This document shows positions 27,393 through 36,307 of a stretch of DNA of 64,000 nt, one piece after another. The stretch is from an uncultured Sphingomonadaceae bacterium. Lineage in GTDB: Bacteria; Pseudomonadota; Alphaproteobacteria; Sphingomonadales; Sphingomonadaceae. Within the stretch, counting starts at the first letter, position 1; each line of letters begins with the position of its first letter. The stretch is taken from assembly GCA_947497315.1 (NCBI GenBank), contig CANMFX010000002.1, positions 744,001 through 808,000 on the forward strand, written 5' to 3'. Below the pieces are notes generated by a model. That model worked only from the letters and a program-made list of their open reading frames with translations, was not told the DNA's origin and made no database searches. The position numbers and the translations under genes were made by a program.

Positions 27393-27560
27393 TGTTAAAC
27401 CCGCGACAGGCGGGCGTTTGATAGGCGATGCTGCACTGCAAGGCAATCTACAAGATTCGGCACAGCATTCGCTCGAACTGGGCGGCGCTACATATTTATA
27501 TATATTATGTCAAGGCCAATTATTATAATAATATAATAATATCATCGATATTATGATTAT
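27393..27560 (-). promoter_or_regulatory. AT-rich upstream region of ilvB
   Basis: Between and within the end of miaA and ilvB the sequence is strongly AT-rich (repeated TTATTATAATAA palindromes) and contains a TTGACA element at about 27507-27512 on the minus strand, with TATAAAT close behind it. Nearer ilvB lie the arms AATCT/AGATT and CCCGC/GCGGG with a short T run. It may be the ilvBNC promoter or leader, but neither a properly spaced -10 box nor an independent leader peptide was found. Confidence 0.3.
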
Positions 27561-28458
27561 TTATGATCTCTTTATGGCGAGGCCAATCGTCGGGGCATTG
27601 GTTACGGAACCAGGTATACTGACGCTTGGCATATTGCCGTGTGGCGGCCATGGCCCGGGTCTTCGCTTCTTCAAGATTGATTTCGCCATCGAGCCAGGCG
27701 CTGATCTCCGGCACACCAATGGCGCGCATAACCGGGCAATCGTCTGATAAATCTCTCTTTAGAAGCGCTGTAACTTCTTCTTTGGCGCCATTATCGAGCA
27801 TATTCTGAAACCGCCGATCACAGCGTTCGTAAAGCCATTCGCGGGGTGGTAGCAGAACCAGGGGGTGCAGATTGATCTCGTCAGCTATTCCACCGGCCAT
27901 ATGAGCGTGCCAGTGTCCCATAGTTTTTCCGGATGACCGAACAACTTCCAGCGCGCGCATGACCCGACTTGAATCTCTGGCGTTTAAACGCTGCGCAGAC
28001 GAAGGGTCTTCTCCCTGTAGGGCGGCATAGGCGTCAGCAATGTCCATCTGACGCACTTGCGCACGGACGGCAAGGGAGATTTCGGGTATCGGCGCGATCC
28101 CGTTCAGCAATGTGCGGACGTAGAGACCTGTCCCGCCAACCAGTATCGGCAATATGTCGTCGTTATGAGCCGCCGCTATTTCGGTTTTGGCATCATCGGC
28201 CCAGCGCGCCGCAGAACAAGTCTCGGCACCATCTATGTAACCATAAAGCCGATGATCTATCCCGCCCATTTCCTGCTCATCAGGCCGCGCGCTCAGAACC
28301 TGTAGATCTGCATAAACCTGAGCGCTGTCAGCATTGATGATCACAGAGGGTTGCTTTTTGGCCAGCTCCAGTGCCAATGCGGATTTGCCGCTGGCCGTCG
28401 GACCAACGATCAGTGCCACATCCTTTTTGTCTTTCGGAGAATATATGCTCATCGCCAC
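27523..28458 (-). CDS. miaA: tRNA dimethylallyltransferase
   Basis: MiaA, 311 residues, prenylates A37 in tRNAs that read codons beginning with U. The P-loop GPTASGKSAL, the NADSAQVYADLQVLSARP segment and the VGGTGLYVRTLLNG motif are present, as is AKRQYTWFRNQ near the C-terminus. The final residues, after the usual family end, form an unusual tail IINNHNIDDIIILL encoded by AT-rich codons (ATT, ATA, TTA). A second start (MSIYSPKDKKD) is 6 bases downstream of the first. The gene start overlaps that of divergent serB. Confidence 0.95.
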   Translation of the reverse strand: MAMSIYSPKDKKDVALIVGPTASGKSALALELAKKQPSVIINADSAQVYADLQVLSARPDEQEMGGIDHRLYGYIDGAETCSAARWADDAKTEIAAAHNDDILPILVGGTGLYVRTLLNGIAPIPEISLAVRAQVRQMDIADAYAALQGEDPSSAQRLNARDSSRVMRALEVVRSSGKTMGHWHAHMAGGIADEINLHPLVLLPPREWLYERCDRRFQNMLDNGAKEEVTALLKRDLSDDCPVMRAIGVPEISAWLDGEINLEEAKTRAMAATRQYAKRQYTWFRNQCPDDWPRHKEIINNHNIDDIIILL

Positions 28459-29326
28459 GCTAATAGCAGCAGATCGGCTGCAAAAGGGAGAGCTAAGTTC
28501 TGCCGCAGACCGATTGACGGACGCCGGCGGGAAAATTTCCCGGATCAGCGATATTATTGACGGTAAAGCAGCTGATATTTTTCTCGAGGGCGATCTGGAA
28601 GTTTTGCGGGATGCCCTGCCAATCGAAAGCGCCGAAATAGATTTTGTCGTTCAACCGTCCGGAAATCGGGAGAAAAAGCTGCTGATATCGGACATGGACA
28701 GCACGATGATCACCGTGGAATGTATCGACGAGCTTGCAGGCTATGCCGGTATCAAGGACCAGATCGCCGAGATAACCGAACGCGCCATGCTGGGCGAGCT
28801 GGATTTCGAAGAGGCTTTACGGGGCAGGGTGGCGTTGCTCGCTGGCCTGGATGTGTCAGCGATTGACCGATGCCTTGCTGAAAAAGTCGAAATCATGCCC
28901 GGGGCCGAAACATTGGTAAAGACCATGGCCGCGCGGGGAACGAAGACTATATTGGTTTCTGGCGGCTTCACCCGATTTGCTGACCCGGTTGCCCGCAAAA
29001 TAGGATTTTCTGTCGCAGAAGCGAACATATTGGCTGAAGCGGGCGGGGTTTTGACCGGAAAGCTGACCGGTGCAATTGTGGATGCGCAAAGAAAAGCGGA
29101 ATTGCTTAAGCAGAGCGCAAAATCCGCAGGACTGTCTCTCGACCAGTGCATGGCTGTGGGGGACGGCGCCAATGATATCCCGATGATAGCGCTGGCAGGA
29201 ATGGGGGTCGCCTATCATGCCAAACCCAAGGCCGCACAAGCCGCTGATGCAGCGATCAGACATAATGATCTCAGCGCTCTGCTATATATGCAGGGCATTG
29301 GTTCTGATGACTGGGTGAACGGTTAA
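28445..29326 (+). CDS. serB: Phosphoserine phosphatase
   Basis: SerB, 293 residues from ATG 28445, last step of serine synthesis. Haloacid dehalogenase motifs: DMDSTMITVECIDELA (nucleophile Asp), LVSGGFTRFADPVA (Ser in motif II), and VGDGANDIPMIALAGMGVAYHAKP (motif IV). The N-terminal ~85 residues form the ACT-like or additional domain. It runs divergently from miaA and the two coding regions overlap by 8-14 bases depending on the miaA start, so each promoter must lie inside the other gene. Confidence 0.96.
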   Translation: MLIATLIAADRLQKGELSSAADRLTDAGGKISRISDIIDGKAADIFLEGDLEVLRDALPIESAEIDFVVQPSGNREKKLLISDMDSTMITVECIDELAGYAGIKDQIAEITERAMLGELDFEEALRGRVALLAGLDVSAIDRCLAEKVEIMPGAETLVKTMAARGTKTILVSGGFTRFADPVARKIGFSVAEANILAEAGGVLTGKLTGAIVDAQRKAELLKQSAKSAGLSLDQCMAVGDGANDIPMIALAGMGVAYHAKPKAAQAADAAIRHNDLSALLYMQGIGSDDWVNG

Positions 29327-29345
29327 GCCGCTCAGTCGAGTCCGA

Positions 29346-30392
29346 TTACCGGGATTTTACGATACAGTCGTTGCCGGATGCCTTGACGCTGCCACAAACC
29401 TTGCTCGCTTGCGCCTTGGTGGCAAAAGGCCCAGCTTGCAATCGCGTGATCGAGCCGGCTGCAACCAGATAGGGTTGCAAATTGTTCAGGGCAGAGACAC
29501 GCTTTTCCAGATTGTTCCAAAGCGCCTTGGCTTTATTCTGGTCGCCAAATGCGCCCAGTTGAACACGCCAATTGCCGGTCGCAGCGGTGCGCACTGGCGC
29601 AGCAGCTGGAGCGGGAACAGGTTTTGCTGCGGGTGCTGCTGCCTTAACAGGGGCCGGGGCAGGAACTGGTTTAACCGCTGGCGGAGCAGCGGGTTTTGCT
29701 GCAGGTACCGGGGCTGGAACCGTTGTAACAGCCTTCGATGCAGGCAATTGCGCGGTTTGAATTGCGCGGCTCGATGGCGTTGCTCTCAACCCGCCGACCT
29801 GGGCGGTACGAACGCGTTTTTCATTCTCTTCCATCTGACTGGCTAGTTCAATGGCACGGCGACGCTGGTCGAGAGGAATATATTTGTCCATCTGAGCCAT
29901 GTTGGACGTCGCTTGTGGCAATCCGGCGGCGGAAGCGCGGGTCATCAGGGCATAGGCCTTGATCCAGTCTTTCTCGACAAAATCTCCATTAAAATGCCCT
30001 GTACCCAATACATATTGCGCGCGCGGTTCGCCGCGATTGGCGGAAGCCTGCAGATATGGTAGGGCCTCTTTTCGCCGCTGGTTCTGGAAAAGGATCAGGC
30101 CATAGTTATCACTGGCCTGCAAATGGCCCTGATCGGCGGCACGCTTATAAAATTGTTCGGCCTTGGCCAGATCCATGGGCACACCGCGTCCAAGCTTATA
30201 AGCCTGACCCATATTGAACTGCGCGTCGGCATCACCGGCATTGGCTGGACCTCGCCATTCGGCAACAGCAGTTTTATAATCGCCGCGTCCCCAGGCATCG
30301 ACGCCGTCTTTAACGTCGGCCAATGCAGGCGCTGTGAATCCGAAAACCGCAGATGCCATTATAATATGGCGCGCTATCTTGGAATTTTTCAT
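29346..30392 (-). CDS. Sel1-repeat and SPOR-domain protein
   Basis: A 348-residue exported protein: signal peptide (IIMASAVFGFTAPALA), several Sel1-like TPR repeats (YKTAVAEWRGPANAGDADAQFNMGQAYKLGRGVPMDLAKAEQFYKRAADQGHLQAS, and further copies), then a Pro/Ala-rich linker about residues 210-265, and a C-terminal SPOR domain (WRVQLGAFGDQNKAKALWNNL...). SPOR domains bind denuded glycan strands at division septa. It is close to a TPR-SPOR protein at 32137 with similar architecture. Role in envelope or division is an inference from the domains. Confidence 0.9.
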   Translation of the reverse strand: MKNSKIARHIIMASAVFGFTAPALADVKDGVDAWGRGDYKTAVAEWRGPANAGDADAQFNMGQAYKLGRGVPMDLAKAEQFYKRAADQGHLQASDNYGLILFQNQRRKEALPYLQASANRGEPRAQYVLGTGHFNGDFVEKDWIKAYALMTRASAAGLPQATSNMAQMDKYIPLDQRRRAIELASQMEENEKRVRTAQVGGLRATPSSRAIQTAQLPASKAVTTVPAPVPAAKPAAPPAVKPVPAPAPVKAAAPAAKPVPAPAAAPVRTAATGNWRVQLGAFGDQNKAKALWNNLEKRVSALNNLQPYLVAAGSITRLQAGPFATKAQASKVCGSVKASGNDCIVKSR

Positions 30393-30564
30393 GTGATCAG
30401 GCCCTCGGTATTCAAATTACTGACAGTCATCTTATGCGTAATTTGTCCTTAACGCCAATTTGCAAATTATTCGTAACCTTAAATCAAAAATCTGACCGGT
30501 GACTGAATCGAAATCTAACGCCGTGTAAAATAATTTTTCCGTCCAAAAAAACATCACACGTTTG

Positions 30565-30579
30565 TTAACCCTATTTTAG
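30565..30579 (+). promoter_or_regulatory. CtrA-like binding site ahead of parA
   Basis: TTAACCCTATTTTAG reads as TTAA, seven bases, TTAG, one base off the CtrA consensus TTAA-N7-TTAA. It lies 77 bases upstream of the parA start. CtrA is expected in a sphingomonad, and chpT, part of its phosphorelay, is in this window. A single degenerate site is weak evidence. Confidence 0.3.
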
Positions 30580-30655
30580 CCCTGTTCTGTCAGAGAAGGC
30601 GATGAATGAATTTCAGACGTCCTGATCAACACGTGATGATACTAAGGGGAATAGA

Positions 30656-31378
30656 GTGCGAGTTCTAGCAATGGCATCCCAAAAAGGTGGTTCCGGCAAA
30701 ACAACTTTGTCGGGTCATCTTGCCGTACAAGCCCAACTGGCCGGAGCAGGTCCGGTTGTCCTAATCGATATCGACCCACAAGGTTCCTTGGCCGATTGGT
30801 GGAACGAACGCGAAGCGGAACTGCCTGCTTTTGCGCAAACCACTGTATCCCGACTGGCTGCCGATCTGGCGATCTTGCGGCAACAGGGTTTCAAACTCGC
30901 GGTGATTGACACGCCGCCAGCCATTACCATGGCGATCCAGTCTGTCATCTCGGTCGCAGAACTTATTGTTATACCAACACGCCCCAGCCCGCATGATCTG
31001 CGTGCCGTGGGTGCAACTGTCGATCTGTGTGAGCGTGCCGGCAAACCGCTATTGTTTGTCGTGAATGGCGCAACGCCGAAAGCAAAAATCACTTCGGAAG
31101 CCGCTGTCGCGCTGTCTCAGCACGGTACGGTCGCTCCGATCACCGTACATCACCGGACGGACTTTGCCGGATCCATGATTGATGGCCGCACCGTTATGGA
31201 AGTTGATCCCGATGGCCGGTCTTCTCAGGAAATCCAGCAGCTTTGGGGTTATATTTCTGACCGTCTGGAGAAGAATTTCCGCCGCACCGTATTTTCATCA
31301 CCTGCCATGGCGCCGACAACCAATGTCGGAGTTCCTCGGCCCGGAAGCAATTTCGGTCGCCGGGTCATCGGGTCCTAA
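30656..31378 (+). CDS. ParA-family ATPase
   Basis: A 240-residue Walker-type ATPase with GTG start and an AAGGGG site upstream. Deviant Walker A motif QKGGSGKTTLSGHLAVQA, Walker B-like VVLIDIDPQGSLADWW and the switch region FKLAVIDTPPA are clear. It is most like the short orphan ParA proteins rather than chromosomal ParA with ParB: no parB-like gene or parS cluster is next to it. Its stop overlaps the region of the next gene, which encodes a ribbon-helix-helix-like protein. Confidence 0.9.
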   Translation: MRVLAMASQKGGSGKTTLSGHLAVQAQLAGAGPVVLIDIDPQGSLADWWNEREAELPAFAQTTVSRLAADLAILRQQGFKLAVIDTPPAITMAIQSVISVAELIVIPTRPSPHDLRAVGATVDLCERAGKPLLFVVNGATPKAKITSEAAVALSQHGTVAPITVHHRTDFAGSMIDGRTVMEVDPDGRSSQEIQQLWGYISDRLEKNFRRTVFSSPAMAPTTNVGVPRPGSNFGRRVIGS

Positions 31379-31395
31379 TGGGAGGAGCAGAGAAT

Positions 31396-32100
31396 ATGAG
31401 CGAACCTAAACCATTAGCATCCCTGTCATCTTCCTTGCTGGCACGCAAAGGCGGCGCAAAGCCTGCCATGCGGCGTCAAGGAATGGCATTTCCAACTCAG
31501 GCTGATCATGAAAATGAAGATCTGGGGTGGAATGACATGGGTTATGACACCAATCCTGATCATGAAGCAGGGCAATCGGATACGAACGGGCCTGTCGATG
31601 CGGATCAGTATCATTACAATCCATTAGCAGGAGCGATTCCTGAGGTTGTTCCGGCGGTGAAGAAACAGCAGGAAGAAATTGCTGCGAAGTTAAGCCAGCA
31701 GCCGAAACACGAAGAGCAAGTTGCAGCAGAACCCGAACAGAAGGTCGAGCCTGCTGAAAAGGAACAATCGGTTCCTGTTCCCCTCTCTATTTCCCGCGAA
31801 GTGGCACCGGTTGCTGAAAATTCCAGCATCGGAGTTGCTCCACCGCCGCGTAAAAAGGCAAATACTGCGAAGCCAGCAGCGAAAAGCCGTCGTCCGGCAC
31901 AAAAGTCGCGGACACGCAAAGCCAAGGCTGCGTTTACCTTAAGGTTGGACGCTGACAGGCACCTGAAACTGCGGTTGGCGACGGCTGTGAAGAATGTTTC
32001 GGCACAGCAGTTGGTAACCAAAGCCGTGGACGAATATTTGAGGTCTATCCCCGAACTTGACGACTTGGCAGAGCGCATTCCGTCACGCGGCGCTGCTTAA
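31396..32100 (+). CDS. Disordered protein with C-terminal ribbon-helix-helix-like domain
   Basis: A 234-residue protein. The start at 31396 (MSEPKPLASL) has AGGAG upstream; an earlier ATG at 31378 overlaps the parA stop. The first ~170 residues are low-complexity, charged and Gln/Glu/Pro-rich with basic stretches (KKANTAKPAAKSRRPAQKS). The last ~55 residues (AAFTLRLDADRHLKLRLATAVKNVSAQQLVTKAVDEYL) look like a ribbon-helix-helix DNA-binding domain. Pairing with a ParA suggests a small partner protein, as in ParF/ParG, but this is inference. Confidence 0.65.
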   Translation: MSEPKPLASLSSSLLARKGGAKPAMRRQGMAFPTQADHENEDLGWNDMGYDTNPDHEAGQSDTNGPVDADQYHYNPLAGAIPEVVPAVKKQQEEIAAKLSQQPKHEEQVAAEPEQKVEPAEKEQSVPVPLSISREVAPVAENSSIGVAPPPRKKANTAKPAAKSRRPAQKSRTRKAKAAFTLRLDADRHLKLRLATAVKNVSAQQLVTKAVDEYLRSIPELDDLAERIPSRGAA

Positions 32101-32136
32101 AATAAAGATACAGATTTTAATTGCGAGGGCATTAAT

Positions 32137-33567
32137 ATGAAACGCGATACGATATTGAAACTGGCCGCTTCGACTATGGTCATTTCGACAACTCTGACCG
32201 GTTGCGGTCCTTTCGGAGGCGGTTCGGTTGCTTCTTTATCGAGCAAGCCTGCTACGATTAAAGATGGCGCGAAATATGCCAAAAAAGCTGAAAAAGCTCT
32301 CCGTAAAGGCCAAGTCGAAAAAGCGATTGCCTATGCAGAGCAGTCTGTTGCCGGTGTCGGCAGCGACCCTGAAACGCGTGCGTTGCTTGGTCAATCTTAC
32401 TTGGCCGCCGGTCGTTTTCATTCTGCGGAGCGCAGTTTCCTTGACGCAATGGAACTGGGTCAAAAAGATGCCCGCACGATCTTGAGCTTGAGCCTGTCAC
32501 AATTGGCTCAAGGCAAAGCCAACAAGGCGAAACAATTGATCGAGAATAACCGTCAATTCATTCCAACCGCCGATTATGGTCTGGCATTGGCTCTGACCGG
32601 TGATTCCAAAGGTGCAATTGCTGAACTGGAGCAGGCCATTCGTAGCGCCAACGTCACAGGCCGTACCCGCCAAAATCTGGGACTAGCTTATGCTCTGGAC
32701 GGTCGCTGGAAAGAAGCGAAATTGATGGCAATGCAGGATATGACACCTGCCACTGTCGACAACCGCATCATGCAATGGGCACAAATGGCTCGTCCGGGTG
32801 CTTATGAAGTGCGCGTAGCATCTTTGCTGAACGTTGAACCGGTTGCCAATGATCCAGGTCAACCTGTTCGCCTGGCACTGAATGCTGCTCCTGTTGTGCC
32901 CGTTGTTGCTGCTGCGACACCTGCGGAAGATTATAGCCGGGAAGTTGCCAGTTTCGATACAGAAACACCGCTTCCAGCTGTCGGTCCAGCACCTGTGGCA
33001 GATTCTGACGTCGACTTCATGGCCAAGGAAAATAACGTCAAAGTCACAAAAGTCGCAGTTCCTGCAAGTAAAGCTGCCGAGGAAAAGAAAGCTGCTAAGC
33101 CCGCTGCTCCAGCTCCGGAAAAGACCTTCATTGTTGAAGGTTCGGACGCACCGGCACCGGTTAAAAAAGCAGCTCCTGTTTCAACGGCTGCTGAGCAGGT
33201 TATTGCCGCAATACAGCCAGTGTTACAAAAAGTAGCTTTCACACCGCGTGCCCGGGCCATTTCCAATGGCAAGCATCTGGTGCAGCTTGGCGTATTCTCT
33301 TCACCTGAAAATGTGAAGCGCGCCTGGGGCATTTTGACTTCGAAAAATAAAGACCTGGCGCCATTCCAATATGCCAGCTCCCCAATCCAACGGGACGGCA
33401 AGACCCTTTACCGCCTGGCCGCCATGGGTTTCGGTAACGAACAGGCTGCGAAGGACATGTGTATCGGTATTAAGGCGAAGGGCGGCGCATGTATTGTTCG
33501 CAACGTCGAAAAAGTTCGTCCAACACAAATGGCTAGTAAGGCACCGCAAAAGCTCGCCGCACGCTAA
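32137..33567 (+). CDS. TPR and SPOR-domain lipoprotein
   Basis: A 476-residue exported protein. The N-terminus has a hydrophobic stretch followed by a lipobox (STTLTGC). TPR-like helices follow: AKKAEKALRKGQVEKAIAYAEQSVA, LGQSYLAAGRFHSAERSFLDAMELGQ, and others, up to about residue 230. A Pro/Ala/Lys-rich linker leads to a C-terminal SPOR domain (LVQLGVFSSPENVKRAWGILTSK). It is third in the ParA-RHH-TPR/SPOR group. A GAGGG site lies 8 bases before the ATG. It may connect the ParA system to the septal cell wall. Confidence 0.85.
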   Translation: MKRDTILKLAASTMVISTTLTGCGPFGGGSVASLSSKPATIKDGAKYAKKAEKALRKGQVEKAIAYAEQSVAGVGSDPETRALLGQSYLAAGRFHSAERSFLDAMELGQKDARTILSLSLSQLAQGKANKAKQLIENNRQFIPTADYGLALALTGDSKGAIAELEQAIRSANVTGRTRQNLGLAYALDGRWKEAKLMAMQDMTPATVDNRIMQWAQMARPGAYEVRVASLLNVEPVANDPGQPVRLALNAAPVVPVVAAATPAEDYSREVASFDTETPLPAVGPAPVADSDVDFMAKENNVKVTKVAVPASKAAEEKKAAKPAAPAPEKTFIVEGSDAPAPVKKAAPVSTAAEQVIAAIQPVLQKVAFTPRARAISNGKHLVQLGVFSSPENVKRAWGILTSKNKDLAPFQYASSPIQRDGKTLYRLAAMGFGNEQAAKDMCIGIKAKGGACIVRNVEKVRPTQMASKAPQKLAAR

Positions 33568-33588
33568 AAATAATCAAACCAACATCCT

Positions 33589-33622
33589 AAGGGCGGGAAA
33601 GCTAAAGCGCTTTTCCGCCCTT
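33589..33622 (+). terminator. Hairpin at the convergent TPR-SPOR / pyrC-like junction
   Basis: AAGGGCGGGAAA and TTTTCCGCCCTT form a long stem. The T tract is weak (TATAT). It begins 21 bases after the TPR-SPOR gene and covers the end of the pyrC-like gene on the other strand, so it could serve both directions. Confidence 0.55.
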
Positions 33623-34822
33623 ATATATTGCGCGAACGCGGCCTTGTACGGGCAGTTTGTCAAATGGCGTATTGCCTGCCGCCGCGGCCATCTTTCGGGT
33701 ATCGACCTGCCACGGCGCTTCCTGATCGATCAATATCAGGTCGGCTTCATAACCTTGCGTAATTTGTCCGGCTTCGACACCCAATATTTTTGCGGGTGTA
33801 GCCGATAACAGCTCGAACAGACGGGGCATGTCCACCAGTCCGTCGCGAACAAGATTGAGCGACAAAGCAAGCAATGTCTCGGCACCAGCCATGCCAAATT
33901 CCGCTTCGGCAAAGGGCAGGCGCTTATCCTCTGGCCCCCGGGGATCATGGCCGGATGAAATAACATCTATCGTGCCGTCCTTGACCGCTTCCAGGCAAGC
34001 CTGGCGATCTTCCTCGCTCCGCAAGGGCGGTGACAGTTTTGCAAAGGTTCTGAATTCGCTAATCGCGATATCAGACAAGAACAGATGAGCGGGGGTAATG
34101 CCGCATGTTACCGGCAGGCCTTCCGATTTGGCTGTTCGAATCAACTCCAGCCCTTGTGCCGTCGTAACTTGCCGAAAATGAATATGCGCACCGCTTTCCC
34201 GGACCAGACCAATATCCCGGGCGATGGAGAGCGCTTCTGCCGACGCAGGCGCGCTGGACAGGCCCAGGCGTGTGGCGGTTTCACCTGCGGTTGCCACGGC
34301 CCCTGCGGTCAGCCCGCTATCTTCGCTATGGACGATGACCGGCATGTCCAGCGACCGGCAATAGTGGAGCAGCTTGAGCATGATGCCGCTATCTGCAATC
34401 CAGCTTCTGCCGGTGGCCACGGCACGGGCCCCGGCCTGTTTCATCAATCCGATTTCCGCCAATTCGGTACCTTTCAGCCCTTTTGTCGCGGCTGCAAGAG
34501 GGTGAGACCAAAGGTCTGGCTTCCCTTCGGAAGCGTTATGCTTGATCATCGCCGGTAGGTCGAGCACCGGCGCCTGGTCCGGCATCAAGGCCGCACGGGT
34601 AACCCCACCATAGTGGAAAGCGGGCTTGTCGATGGCAAAGACGCCCAGGTCAATGATACCGGGTGCCAACAGCGATCCAGCACAGTCGACAGTTTCGTGA
34701 TCTGCAGATGGTTTGTCTTCACTGACTTCGACAATGCGATCATCATCCACGGAGACGTGTAAGGGTTGCGGGGCTTTCGCTTCGGGGACCAGAACCTTTG
34801 CGTTGATGAAAGTCTTTTTCAT
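33602..34822 (-). CDS. Dihydroorotase-like protein lacking metal ligands (PyrX-type)
   Basis: A 406-residue amidohydrolase of the dihydroorotase family encoded right after pyrB with a 4-base overlap. The key metal motif is lost: where active enzymes have PGxxDxHxH this protein reads PGIIDLGVF, so both His (positions 60 and 62) are replaced by Gly and Phe. Later sites are changed too: HIHFRQVTT in place of the usual His, and SSGHDPRG where the catalytic Asp is expected (Gly instead). The general fold is retained. This matches the non-catalytic PyrC'/PyrX of some bacteria, which is needed to assemble active aspartate transcarbamoylase. A true dihydroorotase must lie elsewhere. Confidence 0.85.
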   Translation of the reverse strand: MKKTFINAKVLVPEAKAPQPLHVSVDDDRIVEVSEDKPSADHETVDCAGSLLAPGIIDLGVFAIDKPAFHYGGVTRAALMPDQAPVLDLPAMIKHNASEGKPDLWSHPLAAATKGLKGTELAEIGLMKQAGARAVATGRSWIADSGIMLKLLHYCRSLDMPVIVHSEDSGLTAGAVATAGETATRLGLSSAPASAEALSIARDIGLVRESGAHIHFRQVTTAQGLELIRTAKSEGLPVTCGITPAHLFLSDIAISEFRTFAKLSPPLRSEEDRQACLEAVKDGTIDVISSGHDPRGPEDKRLPFAEAEFGMAGAETLLALSLNLVRDGLVDMPRLFELLSATPAKILGVEAGQITQGYEADLILIDQEAPWQVDTRKMAAAAGNTPFDKLPVQGRVRAIYKGGKAL

Positions 34823-35823
34823 GACCAGCCCTCCACACCGCGCGATCGTCGGGTCAGAACATCAAGACAAGCCATGCGAACGGCCACACCCATTTCGACT
34901 TGCTCCGTGATTGCAGAGCGATCAAGATCATCCGCAATATCACTACTGATTTCGACACCGCGGTTCATCGGGCCGGGATGCATGACCAGGGCATCCGGTT
35001 TTGCCAGTGCAAGACGTTCTCTGGTTAACCCATAGAGGTGATGAAACTCTCTGGGACTGGGGATAAAATCGCCATTCATTCGTTCATTTTGCAGCCGCAG
35101 CATCATAACAACGTCCGCACCATCCAGTGCCTGCTCAAAATCCGAAAAAGCCTCCACATTCATCCTGTCGAGAGCCGCCGGTAAAAGCGATGTTGGAGCG
35201 CAAACCCGCACTTTTGCACCCAATGTCGTCAGGCAGTAGATGTTGGAGCGAGCCACCCGGCTGTGCATGACGTCGCCGCAGATTGTAATTGTAAGTCCGC
35301 TGATATCGCCCTTGCGTCTCTGAATGGTCAACGCATCAAGCAAACCCTGTGTCGGGTGCTCGTGGCTGCCATCACCGGCATTGAGCACGGGGCAATCCAC
35401 TTTATCGGCAATGAGCTGCACCGCGCCGGAACTCGCATGGCGAATGACGATGGCATCGGCGCGCATCGCATTGAGTGTGACCGCCGTATCGATAAGGGTT
35501 TCACCCTTTTTGACGCTGGATTGCGCGGCATGCATATTCACGACGTCTGCGCCCATCCGTTTGCCGGCAATCTCGAAAGAAAGAAGCGTTCGTGTGCTGT
35601 TTTCGAAGAAGGCGTTGATGACGGTCAGGCCGTCGAGCCGGTCGACATGTTTGCTCGATTGGCGGTTCAGATCGACCCATTGCTCGGCTTCCTTGAGGAG
35701 AAATAATATCTCCCAGGGTTGCAGTCCGGCGATACCCAATAGATGGCGATGTGGAAAAGCATCCGATCCTGCGGGAAACTGATGCCCGGCAGCCGGCGGT
35801 GAACCTGTTTGATCAATTGTCAT
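34819..35823 (-). CDS. pyrB: Aspartate carbamoyltransferase catalytic subunit
   Basis: PyrB, 334 residues from ATG 35823 ([16 protein letters not shown]). It makes carbamoyl-aspartate in pyrimidine synthesis. Carbamoyl phosphate-binding motif [22 protein letters not shown], and [14 protein letters not shown], are clear. The N-terminal extension before [15 protein letters not shown] is typical of the type A form that needs a PyrX partner. It overlaps the degenerate dihydroorotase gene by 4 bases, supporting a complex. Confidence 0.96.
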   Translation of the reverse strand: MTIDQTGSPPAAGHQFPAGSDAFPHRHLLGIAGLQPWEILFLLKEAEQWVDLNRQSSKHVDRLDGLTVINAFFENSTRTLLSFEIAGKRMGADVVNMHAAQSSVKKGETLIDTAVTLNAMRADAIVIRHASSGAVQLIADKVDCPVLNAGDGSHEHPTQGLLDALTIQRRKGDISGLTITICGDVMHSRVARSNIYCLTTLGAKVRVCAPTSLLPAALDRMNVEAFSDFEQALDGADVVMMLRLQNERMNGDFIPSPREFHHLYGLTRERLALAKPDALVMHPGPMNRGVEISSDIADDLDRSAITEQVEMGVAVRMACLDVLTRRSRGVEGWS

Positions 35824-35845
35824 TAAAGTCAGCCCTATAGAGGCA

Positions 35846-36307
35846 TCATTCCACGGCGGCAAGCCCGTCAATTGCGCCCTGCAGAATATAGGCGGCGGCC
35901 ATCTGATCAACCACTTTACTGCGCCGTTTCCGGCTGACATCGGCCGCAATAAGATCGCGGGTCACGGCCTGGGTGCTCCAGCGCTCATCCCACAATAATA
36001 TGGGGAGGCCAACCGGACGTAGATTCTGGGCAAAGGACTTGGCCGCCTGAGTCTGTTTGCTCTGGCTGCCATCAAGGTTGAGCGGAAGGCCAACGACAAA
36101 GCCCGTCACATGCTGCTGCTCGATGACCGTCTTGATTCGCTCCAGATCCTTGGAGAACTTGCGGCGCTCGATAGTTTCAGCGGCCGTCGCAATCATCCAC
36201 TGCGCATCGCATAGCGCCATGCCCACCGTCTTGGTACCAACATCAAGCCCCAGCAAGCGCCCGCCATCGGGCAGGGCTTCCCGAAAAGCGCTCCGGTCGT
36301 CTGTCAT
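35846..36307 (-). CDS. ruvX: Putative pre-16S rRNA nuclease YqgF
   Basis: YqgF/RuvX, 153 residues, RNase H-fold nuclease for 16S rRNA 5' maturation. Signatures: [20 protein letters not shown] at the start, [27 protein letters not shown] in the middle, and [39 protein letters not shown] at the end, containing the conserved acidic residues. The stop is 22 bases before pyrB start, on the same strand, and its start overlaps the end of the DUF3089 gene by one base. Confidence 0.95.
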   Translation of the reverse strand: MTDDRSAFREALPDGGRLLGLDVGTKTVGMALCDAQWMIATAAETIERRKFSKDLERIKTVIEQQHVTGFVVGLPLNLDGSQSKQTQAAKSFAQNLRPVGLPILLWDERWSTQAVTRDLIAADVSRKRRSKVVDQMAAAYILQGAIDGLAAVE

